Shown here piece after piece: positions 47,979 through 58,735 of a stretch of 64,000 nt of DNA. Location of the stretch: contig NC_064047.1 in the NCBI RefSeq assembly GCF_932526225.1, forward strand, positions 13,652,460-13,716,459. The letters are read 5' to 3'. The notes below the pieces were generated by a model, which worked only from the letters and a program-made list of their open reading frames with translations, was not told the origin of the DNA and made no database searches. Both the position numbers and the translations under genes were made by a program. The stretch comes from Nematostella vectensis. Its lineage: Eukaryota > Cnidaria > Anthozoa > Actiniaria > Edwardsiidae. Position 1 is the first letter of the stretch, and every line of letters begins with the position of its first letter.

Positions 47979-49577
47979 ATGTATTCTATCCCTTTTGTGT
48001 TTAGTACTAGGCACAACCTTTTATGCATTTGTCATGTTGGTATTTCTAAAGAATATTTCAGATTTTGGGGTGCTTTATGTGGTTTGTTTGCCAACAAAAG
48101 CTCGATTGCATCGCTTGCCTTATTACACAAGACCAGTCCTTATGGCCGTATGGTGTCCTTCAATTCCCTTCGGGGAACCAATAAACCCAGAAATGGGGCT
48201 CAAAATCTCCTTAGGGAGAGCATAGAATTCCTTCGGGAAGCAAACAAACCCAGAAATGGGGCTCAAAATGTGCTTCGGCACACTGAATATTCCCTTCGGG
48301 GAACTAGTAATCACAGCAATGTGATCTTAACTGTGCTTCGGCACACTGAAAATTTCCTTCGGGAAACTAATAATCACAGCAATGTGACTGAAAGGCACTA
48401 TAATGGCAAATATTGTGGAAACCAATTTGTGAACAAAAGTATTTTCGGGATACCTGTGTACATGTTGCTGTATTTGTCGGATAAAACAGGGCAAACAAAT
48501 CACATTTTTAGCACTGTATATAATGATCGAAGTAATCTTGTTGACGAATTCACCTCAAAAACTAGTAATAACAGTATAACAAATGCATTTGAGAAAACTA
48601 TGCCTAGTATTGAAAACAAACATGATAATAATAAACATGCATCTTGTCCATCTATCAAGATCTCCAAGTGTATAGAAAATCATAGACATTCTCGAATATG
48701 TTCAAAGCAACTAAATCACAAATGTAGAGATAGAGAACCATCTAGAATATCCCTAAAAAAAGTTATGAGATTGCTCAGATATAGAAAGTTAAGAAAAAGA
48801 CACAAAAAGATGATTATTAAGGGCACACCTGTTTCATCTGTTTTTTACAGAATTGCTACAAACTATAACTATTGGAAATTGAAATACATTAACAGACTTA
48901 ATAGTTTCTATAGCTCCTTTTTTAGAGCAACTTGTAAAACATCAGTGAGGTATAATGGATGTAAACAAACTCTTTTATTGTCTGGGGACATTGAATTGAA
49001 TCCTGGTCCTGTAACTGATAATAATAATATTGAAGATATATGTTTATATAGTAATGGTGACTTTACATTAAGATACCGAATGCTTCGACATGGTTTAACA
49101 CCACTAGATGTTGGTGGAGGAGGTGATTGCTTTTTCAAATCAGTATCACATCAGCTATATGGTAATTCAAATAAACATGCAGAAATTAGAGCTTTAGGAG
49201 TGAGATATTTAAAGGACAATCCTGAACGATTTATTGAAAGTATCATAGATTCATCTTGGTCACAGTATTTAACTATTATGTCTCTACAAGGAACATGGGC
49301 CAATCATATAATAATACAGGCTGTTGCTGATGCAATGAGTTTAAAGATTCATATTATAGAATCAGATTCAAATATTAGGGAAGTCACATTAGTTGAGCCA
49401 GCAAATACAATAATAAATAATATTAGAACAATATACATAGGACATATTGGTCAAGTGCACTACGTATCAACATGTTCTGTTTCACATCAACAAAGTTCGA
49501 ACAATATTGACAGGGAAAATACAATTTCGAGTCGTCCAGAAAAAAAGAAAGCAAGCAAGTACAAGCAAAAGTTCTAA
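47979..49577 (+). CDS. Helitron ORF1: structured N-terminus, 2A motif, OTU protease
   Basis: 532 codons from ATG 47979. Residues ~60-140 are imperfect peptide repeats (LRGTNKPRNGAQN, LRETNNHSN types) specified by a DNA tract full of palindromes. Residues ~140-325 are basic and low in recognisable domains. Residues ~328-344 (CKQTLLLSGDIELNPGP) match the 2A consensus D-x-E-x-N-P-G-P, predicting ribosome skipping between Gly and Pro at 49007/49008. The OTU-type cysteine protease domain follows: GGGGDCFFKSVSHQLYG holds the Asp-Cys pair, and GHIGQVHYVS the His. OTU domains are known companions of animal and plant Helitron Reps. A donor-like GAAG|GTGAGT lies at about 47948-47957, so a spliced leader is possible. 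The ORF ends where the Rep frame takes over one base out of register. Confidence 0.88.
   Translation: MYSIPFVFSTRHNLLCICHVGISKEYFRFWGALCGLFANKSSIASLALLHKTSPYGRMVSFNSLRGTNKPRNGAQNLLRESIEFLREANKPRNGAQNVLRHTEYSLRGTSNHSNVILTVLRHTENFLRETNNHSNVTERHYNGKYCGNQFVNKSIFGIPVYMLLYLSDKTGQTNHIFSTVYNDRSNLVDEFTSKTSNNSITNAFEKTMPSIENKHDNNKHASCPSIKISKCIENHRHSRICSKQLNHKCRDREPSRISLKKVMRLLRYRKLRKRHKKMIIKGTPVSSVFYRIATNYNYWKLKYINRLNSFYSSFFRATCKTSVRYNGCKQTLLLSGDIELNPGPVTDNNNIEDICLYSNGDFTLRYRMLRHGLTPLDVGGGGDCFFKSVSHQLYGNSNKHAEIRALGVRYLKDNPERFIESIIDSSWSQYLTIMSLQGTWANHIIIQAVADAMSLKIHIIESDSNIREVTLVEPANTIINNIRTIYIGHIGQVHYVSTCSVSHQQSSNNIDRENTISSRPEKKKASKYKQKF
48164..48387 (+). other. array of 11 tetraloop-type hairpins inside ORF1
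   Basis: Seven palindromes have pyrimidine-rich or TGTGC stems, six of them closed by TTCG with C-G flanks (loops at 48169, 48232, 48274, 48295, 48337, 48358) and one by TTAG (48211). Four more have GNRA loops: CCCA-GAAA-TGGG at 48186 and 48249, and TCACA-GCAA-TGTGA at 48310 and 48374. Stems are 4-6 bp. Stem sequences differ between units in paired fashion (TTCCC/GGGAA, TTTCC/GGAAA, TCTCC/GGAGA). The tract is also a tandem repeat with a period of about 60 bases. Confidence 0.85.
48960..49010 (+). other. 2A ribosome-skipping motif
   Basis: In frame with ORF1: LLLSGDIELNPGP, with every position of the D-[VI]-E-x-N-P-G-P core and a hydrophobic run before it. Known 2A peptides of this form prevent the Gly-Pro bond and yield two products; here these would be a 343-residue N-terminal protein and the OTU part. 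Confidence 0.88.
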
Positions 49578-51187
49578 TTCAAATGAAACAAAAAAGCAAG
49601 ACAGGGCTACCTACATTAGGCAATACATGAAGGAATACAGGCAATCCAAACAAAATAATACTTCACCAGAAAAAAAATCAAAGAGAAATGAATACCAAAG
49701 AAATTATAGAGAAATGAATGCATCACCAGAAAAGAAATTAAAGTGTAATGAATACCTAAGAAAATATAGAGAAATTAATTCATCACCAGAAAAGAAATTA
49801 AAGTGTAATGAATACCTAAGAAAATATAGAGAAATGAATGCATCACCAGAAAAAAAATCAAAGAGAAATGAATACCAAAGAAAAAATAGAGAAATGAATG
49901 CATCACCGGAAAAGAAATCAAAGCGTAATGAATACCAAAGAAAATATAGAGCTAACTCATCCATTGAATTTGCAATGAAGCGCTTCCATGAAATAGTAAA
50001 CCAAGGCCCTCTGTATATTTGTATATGTTGTGATCAACTATGGTATAAACATAGTGTGAGTAGTACTACTAAGCTGAGACAATCAAATCCTGATGTTGTG
50101 AAATATCTATCAAATAAGATAAGTGTTGGTAACAAAGAATGGATTTGTAGAACATGCTCTAATTATTTGCAAAAAAATAAAGTCCCACCATGTGCTGTAG
50201 CGAATGGTATGGCATTTCCAGATAAACCAGATTTCTTTGATCTCAATGAACTAGAATGTAGATTATTAGCTCCAAGAATTGCATTTCAACAATTAATGCA
50301 GGCACCTAGGGGGAGACAGCTTAAGATACATGGAAATATTGTTAATGTACCTGCTGATGTAACTAATACAGTTAATATATTACCACGATTGCAAAATCAA
50401 ACTGCTACAATTAAAGTTAATTCAAAGCGGAAATATATGCTGAAATATAAGAGTTCTGCACTGTCACTAAATGTAAGACCATACATAGTACTTCAAGCAG
50501 CAAATTGGCTTATAACACATAGTAGTTTATATAGAGATGAAGGTATAGTATTGAATAATGACTGGATCAGTCAATACAACAGAGCTGATAATGATGAAAT
50601 TAATGAGAAGGTACAGTCAGATACAATAGATGAAACTGATGACAATGATATTGATTCTGAAGGGCTAGACCAAAATGAATCACATGAAGATGAAGCAGAA
50701 ACAATTGCTGGTGTTACTGATACTATGTTTACAGCAACTGACTTTTTAGAAGATAATGAAAGGCAAAACATATTAAATATTGCTCCAGGTGAAGGGAATA
50801 GACCATTAAGTGTTTTTAGAGACAAATATTGTGAAGAGTTAGCATACCCTGGAATATTTCTTGGACAACCACGAATTGACAATAAACAATGATTAGTCGA
50901 TATTAACTATAGTGATATATGTAAATCAGAGTTGAGACGGTCTGACAGACGAGCTGCAGTGTGCATTGAAAATATATTTTACAAAACAAAAAAGTTGCAA
51001 ATGAAAATTCTCTTAGGAAAGTCACATATAGCTCTGAGAAAATGTAAGGAAAACAACAAAAATATTACTGCTGGACAACTTAAACAGCAAGGATCAATAG
51101 ACAGATTGATTCGTCATGATGATGGATACAAATTTTTAAATGCATTGAGAGGTTCACCTCCATACTTTGAAAAAGCTAAAAAAAGAT
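49541..51187 (+). pseudogene. Helitron Rep N-terminal region, frame-broken
   Basis: This frame follows ORF1 with a +1 offset at an A7G run (49540-49547). It contains six or so 20-residue basic repeats (NASPEKKSKRNEYQRKYRE type, 60 bp period, 49620-49950). Next comes a Cys cluster (CICC...CRTC, ~50020-50160), then a conserved Helitron stretch (PDFFDLNELECRLLAPRI) and an acidic linker. A TGA at 50890-50892 interrupts it; the same frame continues (YSDICKSELRRSDRRAA, LRGSPPYFEKAKK) and breaks again at a second A7G run (51178-51185), where the Rep catalytic ORF takes over, again one base on. The Cys cluster and the linker motifs match Rep-associated regions of animal Helitrons. Confidence 0.82.
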
Positions 51188-54100
51188 CTGTTTGCAATGA
51201 TTAGGCAGTTAGGTCCTGCTACACTATTTTGTAGTTTCTCATCAGCTGAAACACAATGGATGCACCTACTTAGAATACTTGGTCAGCTTGTAGACAATAA
51301 GGAATACACTGATGAACAAATAGACAATTTTAATTGGGATGACAGGTGTCGCTTAATTCAGAGTGACCCTGTGACATGTGCAAGACACTTTGATTATCAA
51401 GTTAATCAATTTTTAACAAACTTCTTGTTCAGTTCTGCTCAACCTTTAGGTAAAATATCTGACTGGTTTTACCGTGTAGAATATCAGCAAAGAGGGTCTC
51501 CTCATATACATATGCTGATGTGGCTTGAAGATGCACCACAATTTCAAATAGATAGTGATGAAGATGTCACATCATTTATTGATAAGATAATAACTTGCCA
51601 AAAGCCAGTAGACAATGCTGATTTACTAGTCTTGGTTAATAGACAGGTACATAGACATTCGCATACATGCCGTAAAAATACAAGTAGCAAATGTAGATTT
51701 AACTATCCACAGCCACCAATGAAGCAAACTATGATAATATATCCTCTAGATGAGGATACACCCGAAAAGGAAATAAAAATATATAGAGATAATTGGAAGG
51801 CAATTCAAGTGTATCTAGATGAAAGCAAAGAAGGTGAAGATATTACATTTGACCAGTTACTCGTGAACCTTAATATCACTAAACAAAACTATTTACTTGC
51901 TGTAAGTTCATCGATTAACACACCTACTGTGTTTCTGAAAAGAAATCCCAATGAATTACGCATAAATAATTACAACCCTGATTGTCTCTCTGCATGGAGA
52001 GCTAACATGGATATACAGTTTGTCTTAGATGTCTATGCATGTGCTTTGTACATAGTGAATTATATATCAAAAGGCCAGAAAGGCATGAGTGAACTTTTAA
52101 GAGAGGCATGTACTGAAGCTAGGCAAGGTAATAAAACAATAAAACAACAAGTAAGGGATATTGGAAGTAAGTTCCTCAATAATGTTGAGATAAGTGCACA
52201 AGAAGCAGTGTACATTGTGTTACAGCTTCCAATGAGAAAATCATCTAGACAGATAATATTTATAAATACATCACCACCTAATGAAAGAGTTGACCTATTA
52301 AAACCAATGGATAATATTAATGAAATGGATGATGACTCTGAAGAAATCTATGCCAGTGGTTTACTCAAAAGATATTCAAAGCGCCCTCTAAAACTAGAAA
52401 ATATCACACTTGCAGACTGGGCAGCATGGTATGATTGTGCTGGAAAGCCTTATGTAAAACAAACTAATCAAGTTGATGTTGATGGTCTTCCGTTAGAGAA
52501 TTTTGTTGATGATAATCTAAATGATGATGATGATACAGAAGCTCAGAAAACACCACGTAGCAAAACTAAAAAACGAGCAAAGGCTAGGATAATTAGAAGT
52601 GTGTGGTTTAATAAGGAAGCTGAGCCGGAAAAACATTATCGTGAACTTCTAATGCTATTTACTCCATGGCGAAATGAAGAAACTGATATTCTTGGTACAT
52701 TTTCATCTTATGAAGAACGCTATATGTTACTTGCCAATGTCATCAATGAACAAATGAAACAATATGCAGTTTGCAATGAGGACTTTAATGAAATACAACA
52801 AGACATGAATAGATTAGAGGATAGATTTGATGAGATAGCACCTTGTACTCAAAATCTTGAACAACAAGACCGAGCTGAAGGTGATCAAGACTTACATCCT
52901 GACTTCACTGGAAACTATAATCTATCAGATGATTTAGGAATACCATCAGTTGATAATACTGAAACACTTATTATGAATGAACTGCCAGATGATGAATATA
53001 GATGTATGGTACAGACGTTGAATAAAGAGCAAAAAGAATTTTTCTATCATGTACTACATTTAATAAAAACTTCTGGTGAGGCATTTTACTGCTGTGGTGC
53101 AGGTGTGGGTAAATCACATGTCACTAAAGCCTTATACCAAGCTGCTTTGAAATATTATAACACCAGACCTGGCGTTAATTTTGCTGAAACAAAAATACTT
53201 ATGTTAGCACCCACAGGGAAAGCAGCATATAATATAAAGGGCAATACCATTCATAGTGCTTTAGCAGTACCAGCCTGTCAGTCATTAAAGAACTATAAGA
53301 AACTTGATTCAAGTAGGCTTAATACATTAAGATGTCAAATAGGTGGACTTAAAGTGATATTTGTAGATGAAATATCTATGGTTGGTAATACTATGTTTAA
53401 TGTCCAATTCAATAATAGACTTAAAGACATCAAAGGCAGCTTGCTACCATTTGGTGGTGTTAGTATTGTTGCTATAGGAGATTTGTTTCAATTACAACCT
53501 GTAATGGATGGTTATATATTTAAAGACATGGATAATGATGAATATGGTGTTCTTGCACCTAATGTATGGCAAGAACTTTTCAAAATGTTTGAACTTAAAG
53601 AAATCATGCGACAGAGGGAAAGCAAAGACTTTGCTGAATTATTGAATAGATTAAGAGAGGGAAATCATACTAAAGAGGATATAATCAAATTAAAGGAAAG
53701 AATTCTTAACCACACTAGTGCTCAGTATCCCAAAGATGCACCTCATTTATTTATTCAAAATGCTAAAGTCAATGACTTCAACTATAAAGCTCATAATGCT
53801 CTTCAGGGTCCAAAATACTCTATTAAAGCACATGACACTGTCATTGGAACAGATTCGGAAGAACTTAGAGACAAAATATTAAAGCAAATACCTAAAGATC
53901 CTAGAAAAACAAAACAACTGCATTCTGTTTTGCATTTGGCAATTGGTGAAAGAACAGAGATATCACTAAACACTAGAAATGATGATGGTATGACCAATGG
54001 TGCTGGTAGTGTCATAAAATTTATGCAAATACATAAAACAGACAAACCATCAGGTATTATATGGGTACAGTTTGATCATGCTGATGTTGGTCAAAAAACC

Positions 54101-54505
54101 AGGCATGATAATAGACAGCTATATGTCAATGATATTGAACCAACATGGACACCAATCAAACCTATTAGCACTCAATTTGCTGTAGGTAGAACAAGATCTG
54201 TACACGTGATGAGAAAACAATTTCCACTTAGACCTGCTGCTGCTAAAACAATACATAGATCACAGGGTGATACTGAAAGTAGAATTGTAGTAAATTTTGA
54301 AACCAAAAGAGCCATTCCTCATATACATTATGTAGGATTAAGTAGAGTAACAACTATAGATGGTCTATATATAACTGACTTATGTGAAAGCAAAATAGCT
54401 GTTAATACTGACGTCCAAACTGAAATGCATCGATTGAGAACTGAAGGAAAACTGTCACTTTCTGTTAGTCCCATATATGAAGCATTCTCTGCTTTTCTTG
54501 TATAA
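51167..54505 (+). CDS. Helitron Rep endonuclease and Pif1-like helicase
   Basis: The true frame enters at about 51179 (KKDLFAMIRQLG). The rolling-circle Rep domain shows the HUH motif as HIHML (~51510) and the tyrosine motif YIVNYISK (~52050), giving the nick-and-join activity of Helitrons. After an acidic linker comes a Pif1/RecD-like 5'-3' helicase with Walker A GAGVGKSH (~53100), Walker B VIFVDEISM (~53360), GDLFQLQPV (~53480) and motif VI SRVTT near 54350. The final ~1110 codons are open with no lesion, in contrast to the region upstream. No C-terminal endonuclease domain is present. The stop at 54503 is followed by ~590 bases to the 3' end. Confidence 0.95.
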   Translation: MKKLKKDLFAMIRQLGPATLFCSFSSAETQWMHLLRILGQLVDNKEYTDEQIDNFNWDDRCRLIQSDPVTCARHFDYQVNQFLTNFLFSSAQPLGKISDWFYRVEYQQRGSPHIHMLMWLEDAPQFQIDSDEDVTSFIDKIITCQKPVDNADLLVLVNRQVHRHSHTCRKNTSSKCRFNYPQPPMKQTMIIYPLDEDTPEKEIKIYRDNWKAIQVYLDESKEGEDITFDQLLVNLNITKQNYLLAVSSSINTPTVFLKRNPNELRINNYNPDCLSAWRANMDIQFVLDVYACALYIVNYISKGQKGMSELLREACTEARQGNKTIKQQVRDIGSKFLNNVEISAQEAVYIVLQLPMRKSSRQIIFINTSPPNERVDLLKPMDNINEMDDDSEEIYASGLLKRYSKRPLKLENITLADWAAWYDCAGKPYVKQTNQVDVDGLPLENFVDDNLNDDDDTEAQKTPRSKTKKRAKARIIRSVWFNKEAEPEKHYRELLMLFTPWRNEETDILGTFSSYEERYMLLANVINEQMKQYAVCNEDFNEIQQDMNRLEDRFDEIAPCTQNLEQQDRAEGDQDLHPDFTGNYNLSDDLGIPSVDNTETLIMNELPDDEYRCMVQTLNKEQKEFFYHVLHLIKTSGEAFYCCGAGVGKSHVTKALYQAALKYYNTRPGVNFAETKILMLAPTGKAAYNIKGNTIHSALAVPACQSLKNYKKLDSSRLNTLRCQIGGLKVIFVDEISMVGNTMFNVQFNNRLKDIKGSLLPFGGVSIVAIGDLFQLQPVMDGYIFKDMDNDEYGVLAPNVWQELFKMFELKEIMRQRESKDFAELLNRLREGNHTKEDIIKLKERILNHTSAQYPKDAPHLFIQNAKVNDFNYKAHNALQGPKYSIKAHDTVIGTDSEELRDKILKQIPKDPRKTKQLHSVLHLAIGERTEISLNTRNDDGMTNGAGSVIKFMQIHKTDKPSGIIWVQFDHADVGQKTRHDNRQLYVNDIEPTWTPIKPISTQFAVGRTRSVHVMRKQFPLRPAAAKTIHRSQGDTESRIVVNFETKRAIPHIHYVGLSRVTTIDGLYITDLCESKIAVNTDVQTEMHRLRTEGKLSLSVSPIYEAFSAFLV

Positions 54506-55072
54506 TACAGAGAAATTCATTCAAAAAAGTTAAATTTAGAGTTCGTTTAGTTGTAAAACTGGAACCAGCATTATTGTTCTTGTTCATATTGTATCTAGAT
54601 GACTGTGTACAATGGTCTTGCTGATATTCAACTCATATTGATCATATTGTATAAGCCAAAATCTAGTTATTGGTCAACCAAGACCATCCATGATATATTG
54701 TTTCTAATCAACAAACATTTCACAATTATATTACAAAATAGAGTGAAAGTACAGACAAATATTATTTTAAAGGGATTTTATTGAATATATTTTTATATAA
54801 GATGTTACTGTTCATATTATAACTATATCAATATTTTTGAAAAGCCACAAAAATTGTATTCACGTTATATATTTATATTGAAGTGGAAATAAAATGCTTA
54901 TATTTTGCAAAATTGAACATTTTTATGGTGTTTAGCCACACAACCTAATTTTTCACATCTTTCTGTTTCTTATGCTTACACTGTAAATTCTAACTTCTTC
55001 AGAAACAATTCACTATGCTAAGACCTACACTAAAGTCTCTACTCTTTACGTTTCTTATGCATTATACCTTGA
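54506..55072. other. Helitron 3' non-coding region
   Basis: AT-rich; AATAAA at 54889-54894 is a likely polyadenylation signal for the Rep-helicase transcript. Confidence 0.6.
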
Positions 55073-55097
55073 GTCACATGCAGTCTTTGACTGCCTA
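55073..55097 (+). other. Helitron 3' end: GTCACA and terminal hairpin
   Basis: GTCACA (55073-55078) is the inverted partner of TGTGAC at the 5' end. It is followed by the hairpin GCAGTC-TTT-GACTGC (55080-55094) and CTA, then T5 and duplicon sequence. Confidence 0.8.
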
Positions 55098-55638
55098 TTT
55101 TTATCACTTGCACTGGGGTTTTCATAACATGTAGTTTTGTGACTTACATGCTACCCATGATGCATTCGCGGGTCACAACACATGTATTTCCACAATACAT
55201 CCTAATTCAAAATCAGTAATTTCATGACACAGTACCAACTAAGAAATATTTATACATCTTTATCTCTATTGTCACTTTACAGGCGTTCAAAGCTGTATTC
55301 AGTCCACCACCTCGTGAAACACCTCCATTTCGTCGGGTGTGAAATTCCTGGTGCCAGCAAAGACGTCACACGGGCGCCCTGGGGACGAGCGTACGTGCGT
55401 GGCTCCGTAAAGGACTCTTTATTACCCCCCGCGTTGTCAACGATCAACAGGTCACTACCAACAAGCCACGGATCACCAAACCTCGCACCACCAAACACCG
55501 GACCGAAACTTGTGTGGTCACAAATGGCAAATATATCTGGCGTGCGCTTCAATGGCAACTTTTCAGGGCGGTAGCCATTCTTGTTACACAGCGTGAACAA
55601 GAATGACCTGCTGGAGGAGTGCCATCCACGGTCACTCA

Positions 55639-56752
55639 CTTTGAAGAAAATAAAACAAAATGCGTTATTTTTATAATAAAAACTAGAATTAATACGACAA
55701 AAATTGTGTTTTGGTATATCATAACAGCTGAACTCGTATAATTTAAATTCTCAAATGTTAGAATTGTCACTTTTCGTTAGTATGACCAAATAATAATAAT
55801 AAAAAAATAGTAAAGAAGCTTCTATGCATTCATGAATTGTGTCTTTTCCAGTTAAGACCTGCTTCTTGCGACCCGCGTAAAGTTTTCTCAGATACGGGGT
55901 TTCCACCCTCCAGATATCGGCACTGAAAAATATCACTTCCCGGCTTGCAGAAATATCCAATTTTTTCATAAAGAGGGGGGAGGGGAGGGGGGAGATAGCT
56001 CTTTTCGAGGATAGAAAATAAGTTAAAGTAAAAGATCTTTTAACCCCCATCCCATTTAAGCCCCTGTCTATAATAATTAAGCCACCACCCCTGCCTGATT
56101 TTGGTTTTGTTTTTTGTACAAAGGAAGTAATATAAATACTTATTAATAGCATCTAAGACTTTATAGGAACCAAAATAGTGTCGGATCTGAAAATAATTGA
56201 AATAAGTCCCCTGTGTAACCAAGCGGATCTCTTCGGCACTAAAAAGGAAATAAGCGACAGGGGCCTGTCAGAGATTTTACGATGATTTATTAGAGGACGT
56301 TTTCGTAGCCTACCTGTAGGCTTTGATAGTTTTTCCGGCACTAAAACCCCAAAAACACAAACGAGCTCGAAATATAATTATTATTATATAAATAGTAATT
56401 TATATCTTTTGATAAATAAGATACTAGTTATCATAATATTATTATAATATATAACTATTTTGTCGCGTGATATATCCAGGGACATTAATCTCTTACTCAC
56501 AACCCTTAAATGGAGCTTCAATGGGGCCTGTCGGGAATGTAATTACAGTCACAACAAGGGTGAAAAGAATTATCTGCGAAATTCTTTATAGGTAAAAAAG
56601 CAAAAAAAATCATAAAACTATTGAGATGATTAACAGTAATGATACAAAACTCCCTGCTTTTTTATGAATTAATATCTGAGGCAATTCAACAGTAGGCAAA
56701 TAACAGAATTACTAGAAAAATAAATTTGCCAAGATATCAGAAATTCTTCTAA
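55639..56752. other. last intron of copy B RING-TLDc gene
   Basis: Matches copy A 10909-12052. Open frames on the minus strand at 55751-56341 are the same non-coding by-products as in A. Confidence 0.5.
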
Positions 56753-56872
56753 ATTGCTCGATTTTAATAACCTTTACTTCTAGTATTGTCCAAGGACAAA
56801 TCTAGTTAGTAAATTGCTCGATTTTAATAACCTTTACTTCTAGTATTGTCCAAGGACAAATCTAGTTAGTTT
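56753..56872 (+). repeat. 60-bp tandem repeat, 2 units (copy B)
   Basis: Homologous to the three-unit array at 12053-12232. Confidence 0.9.
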
Positions 56873-57139
56873 GAAAACATTTCCCTGCACCAAACAGCAA
56901 AATTTAACGGGTTCACTTTACGTGTTGCAATAAAAGGGGCTAACAAACTATTTTTTATTTGTCCATCCGATCCTTTTATCAGAAGATATGCGTAATTACA
57001 TATTTGGTGGAAGGGGGAGGAAAAAGTAACAAGTATTGTCTGCCAGAGAAGGAACCCTACCACCGCCCTACTTGTATTCGGTTCATAAGATGATGTATTG
57101 CAAACGGGCTTTGTCGAGTTCATATAAAAAAAGGACATC

Positions 57140-58735
57140 GTGACCGTCCACGGGAAAACGTACACTAAGGTTTTCAAACTCGTGGGCACGTGCACGGGCG
57201 CACGCCGTTTAAACGGATTTTTTTTCCGTGACCACGTTACTTTTTTCCGTTGACAAGGATTTTTTTCCTGTGGCCACGGAAGGAAAAGCCGTGGGCACGC
57301 GGTAAAAAAGTCCGTTAAAAAGAATTTGAAAGGCCGTTGACACGGCTGTCAAGATTCCGTGTCTACGAATCAAGCACACGGATCGCGAGTCGTGAATGTT
57401 GAACTATTCGATTAAATCTTCCGATTTAAGTAAAAGTCGTTTTCACAATTTTGAGTCGTTGTGGTGGTTACGGCTTGATGTTAGGTAAACAATAAACACC
57501 GAAATCGGTATCAAACATTCACTGATCGTGGCCGCTCTAGTAATGGCACAGAAATAAATGAGAAATACTTATTCCTTATAATATGTGGGTTAATTTGGTG
57601 TGTGTTATGTAGCGATAACACGTAAATACATGACGAGAGTTTTGTTATGAACTAGTCGCGGTTTCGGCTTCTTGTTAGAGAAAAAAAGAAACTCCGTTGG
57701 TATCAGACATTCGCTGATCATGACCGTTCTTGTGGAATCTTACAGAATTCATAATTCCTTATATTCCTCATAATTCGAGGATTTGTTTGATGTGTGTTAT
57801 TTGCGGATATGTACGATAATGCGTAAATAAGTTTTTTTGTTAGACAAACTAGAAGCTCCGAAGTCGGTATCAAAGGTTTACTGATTATGGCCGCTCTAGT
57901 GAAATCGTACAGAAATAAATCAGAAATACTTATTCCTCAAAATTCGAGGATTTATTTTATGTGTGCTATATGTGTATATGTAAGATTGCGTAAATAAGGG
58001 CGAAAGTTGTGTCATCAACTAGTGGCGATTTCAGCTTGTTTTTAGACAAACAAGAAACTCCGAAGTCGGTATTTTTGAGCAATTTCGCGCACTTTTCGAA
58101 CATTTTGTCGCTTGTTTCGTCTTCGTTGTTGATCATAGTTTTTCTTGTTTGATTTGATACTCGAGATGGTTTGAGTTAAATACTTCGATATCGATAAACT
58201 AAGCTTTCTTATCAAGTATGCTCACTACTCTACGGCAATCGACGTGTTTATCTATGGAAGGAGGAGGATGAACGGAGATAAACAGCGACAAAGATTTGGC
58301 TGTAGTTTTAAATTGATGTTTACTCACTTCCCGCGATTTAAGGGAGTAATGCATGGTCAAACATAACGCGGAGGATCCGAGAACGTAATCATTAAACAGT
58401 TTCGGAGTTTAATGATAAAAGACTTAGAATTTTAAGCAGTTTAAGAGTTAAATGATAAAAATCCTCATTGACCTTCATTCCAAATCTTTGCGGCCTATCA
58501 TCCGATGTCCACGACGTACACTCGATTGTCTGCAATCCTTCATACGACTTTGAAAGCCGTGAACTTAAGTCTTCTCTACAGTTTAAAAAAATACTGAAAG
58601 TCGTGGGCTAAGATTGTGCAACCCGTGTCCACGTAAAGAATATCCGTAGACACGGGAAAAAAATCCTTTTAACATCCGTTTGTTTTTGGCGTTTACACGG
58701 AAAACCTAAGTGTACGTTTTCTCACGGACGGTCAC
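57140..58735. mobile_element. 1.6 kb TIR element, copy B
   Basis: Same element and position as 12500-14096, with matching inverted ends (GTGACCGTCC...GGACGGTCAC) and small indels, including a ~22-base gain near 57310 and loss of ~30 bases near 57815. Confidence 0.75.

Larger units (their letters stand above)
47673..55097 (+). mobile_element. Helitron (Helitron2/Helentron-like), 7.4 kb
   Basis: The boundaries come from copy A, which has the uninterrupted site (10385-10389). Both sides show five T, either a short target duplication or insertion within a T run. The 5' end is a 32-base palindrome starting GTGACGA. The 3' end is a GCAGTC-TTT-GACTGC hairpin followed by CTA. TGTGAC at the 5' end pairs with GTCACA just inside the 3' hairpin, an asymmetric terminal repeat as described for Helentron-type elements. 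It encodes a 2A/OTU ORF and a Rep-helicase. Coding sequence is AT-rich compared with the duplicon. The element is probably inactive as it stands, since the Rep frame is broken three times. Confidence 0.9.

Noticed and set aside
48908-49138. Minus-strand ORF in the Helitron
   Set aside because: Shadow of the 2A/OTU coding region.
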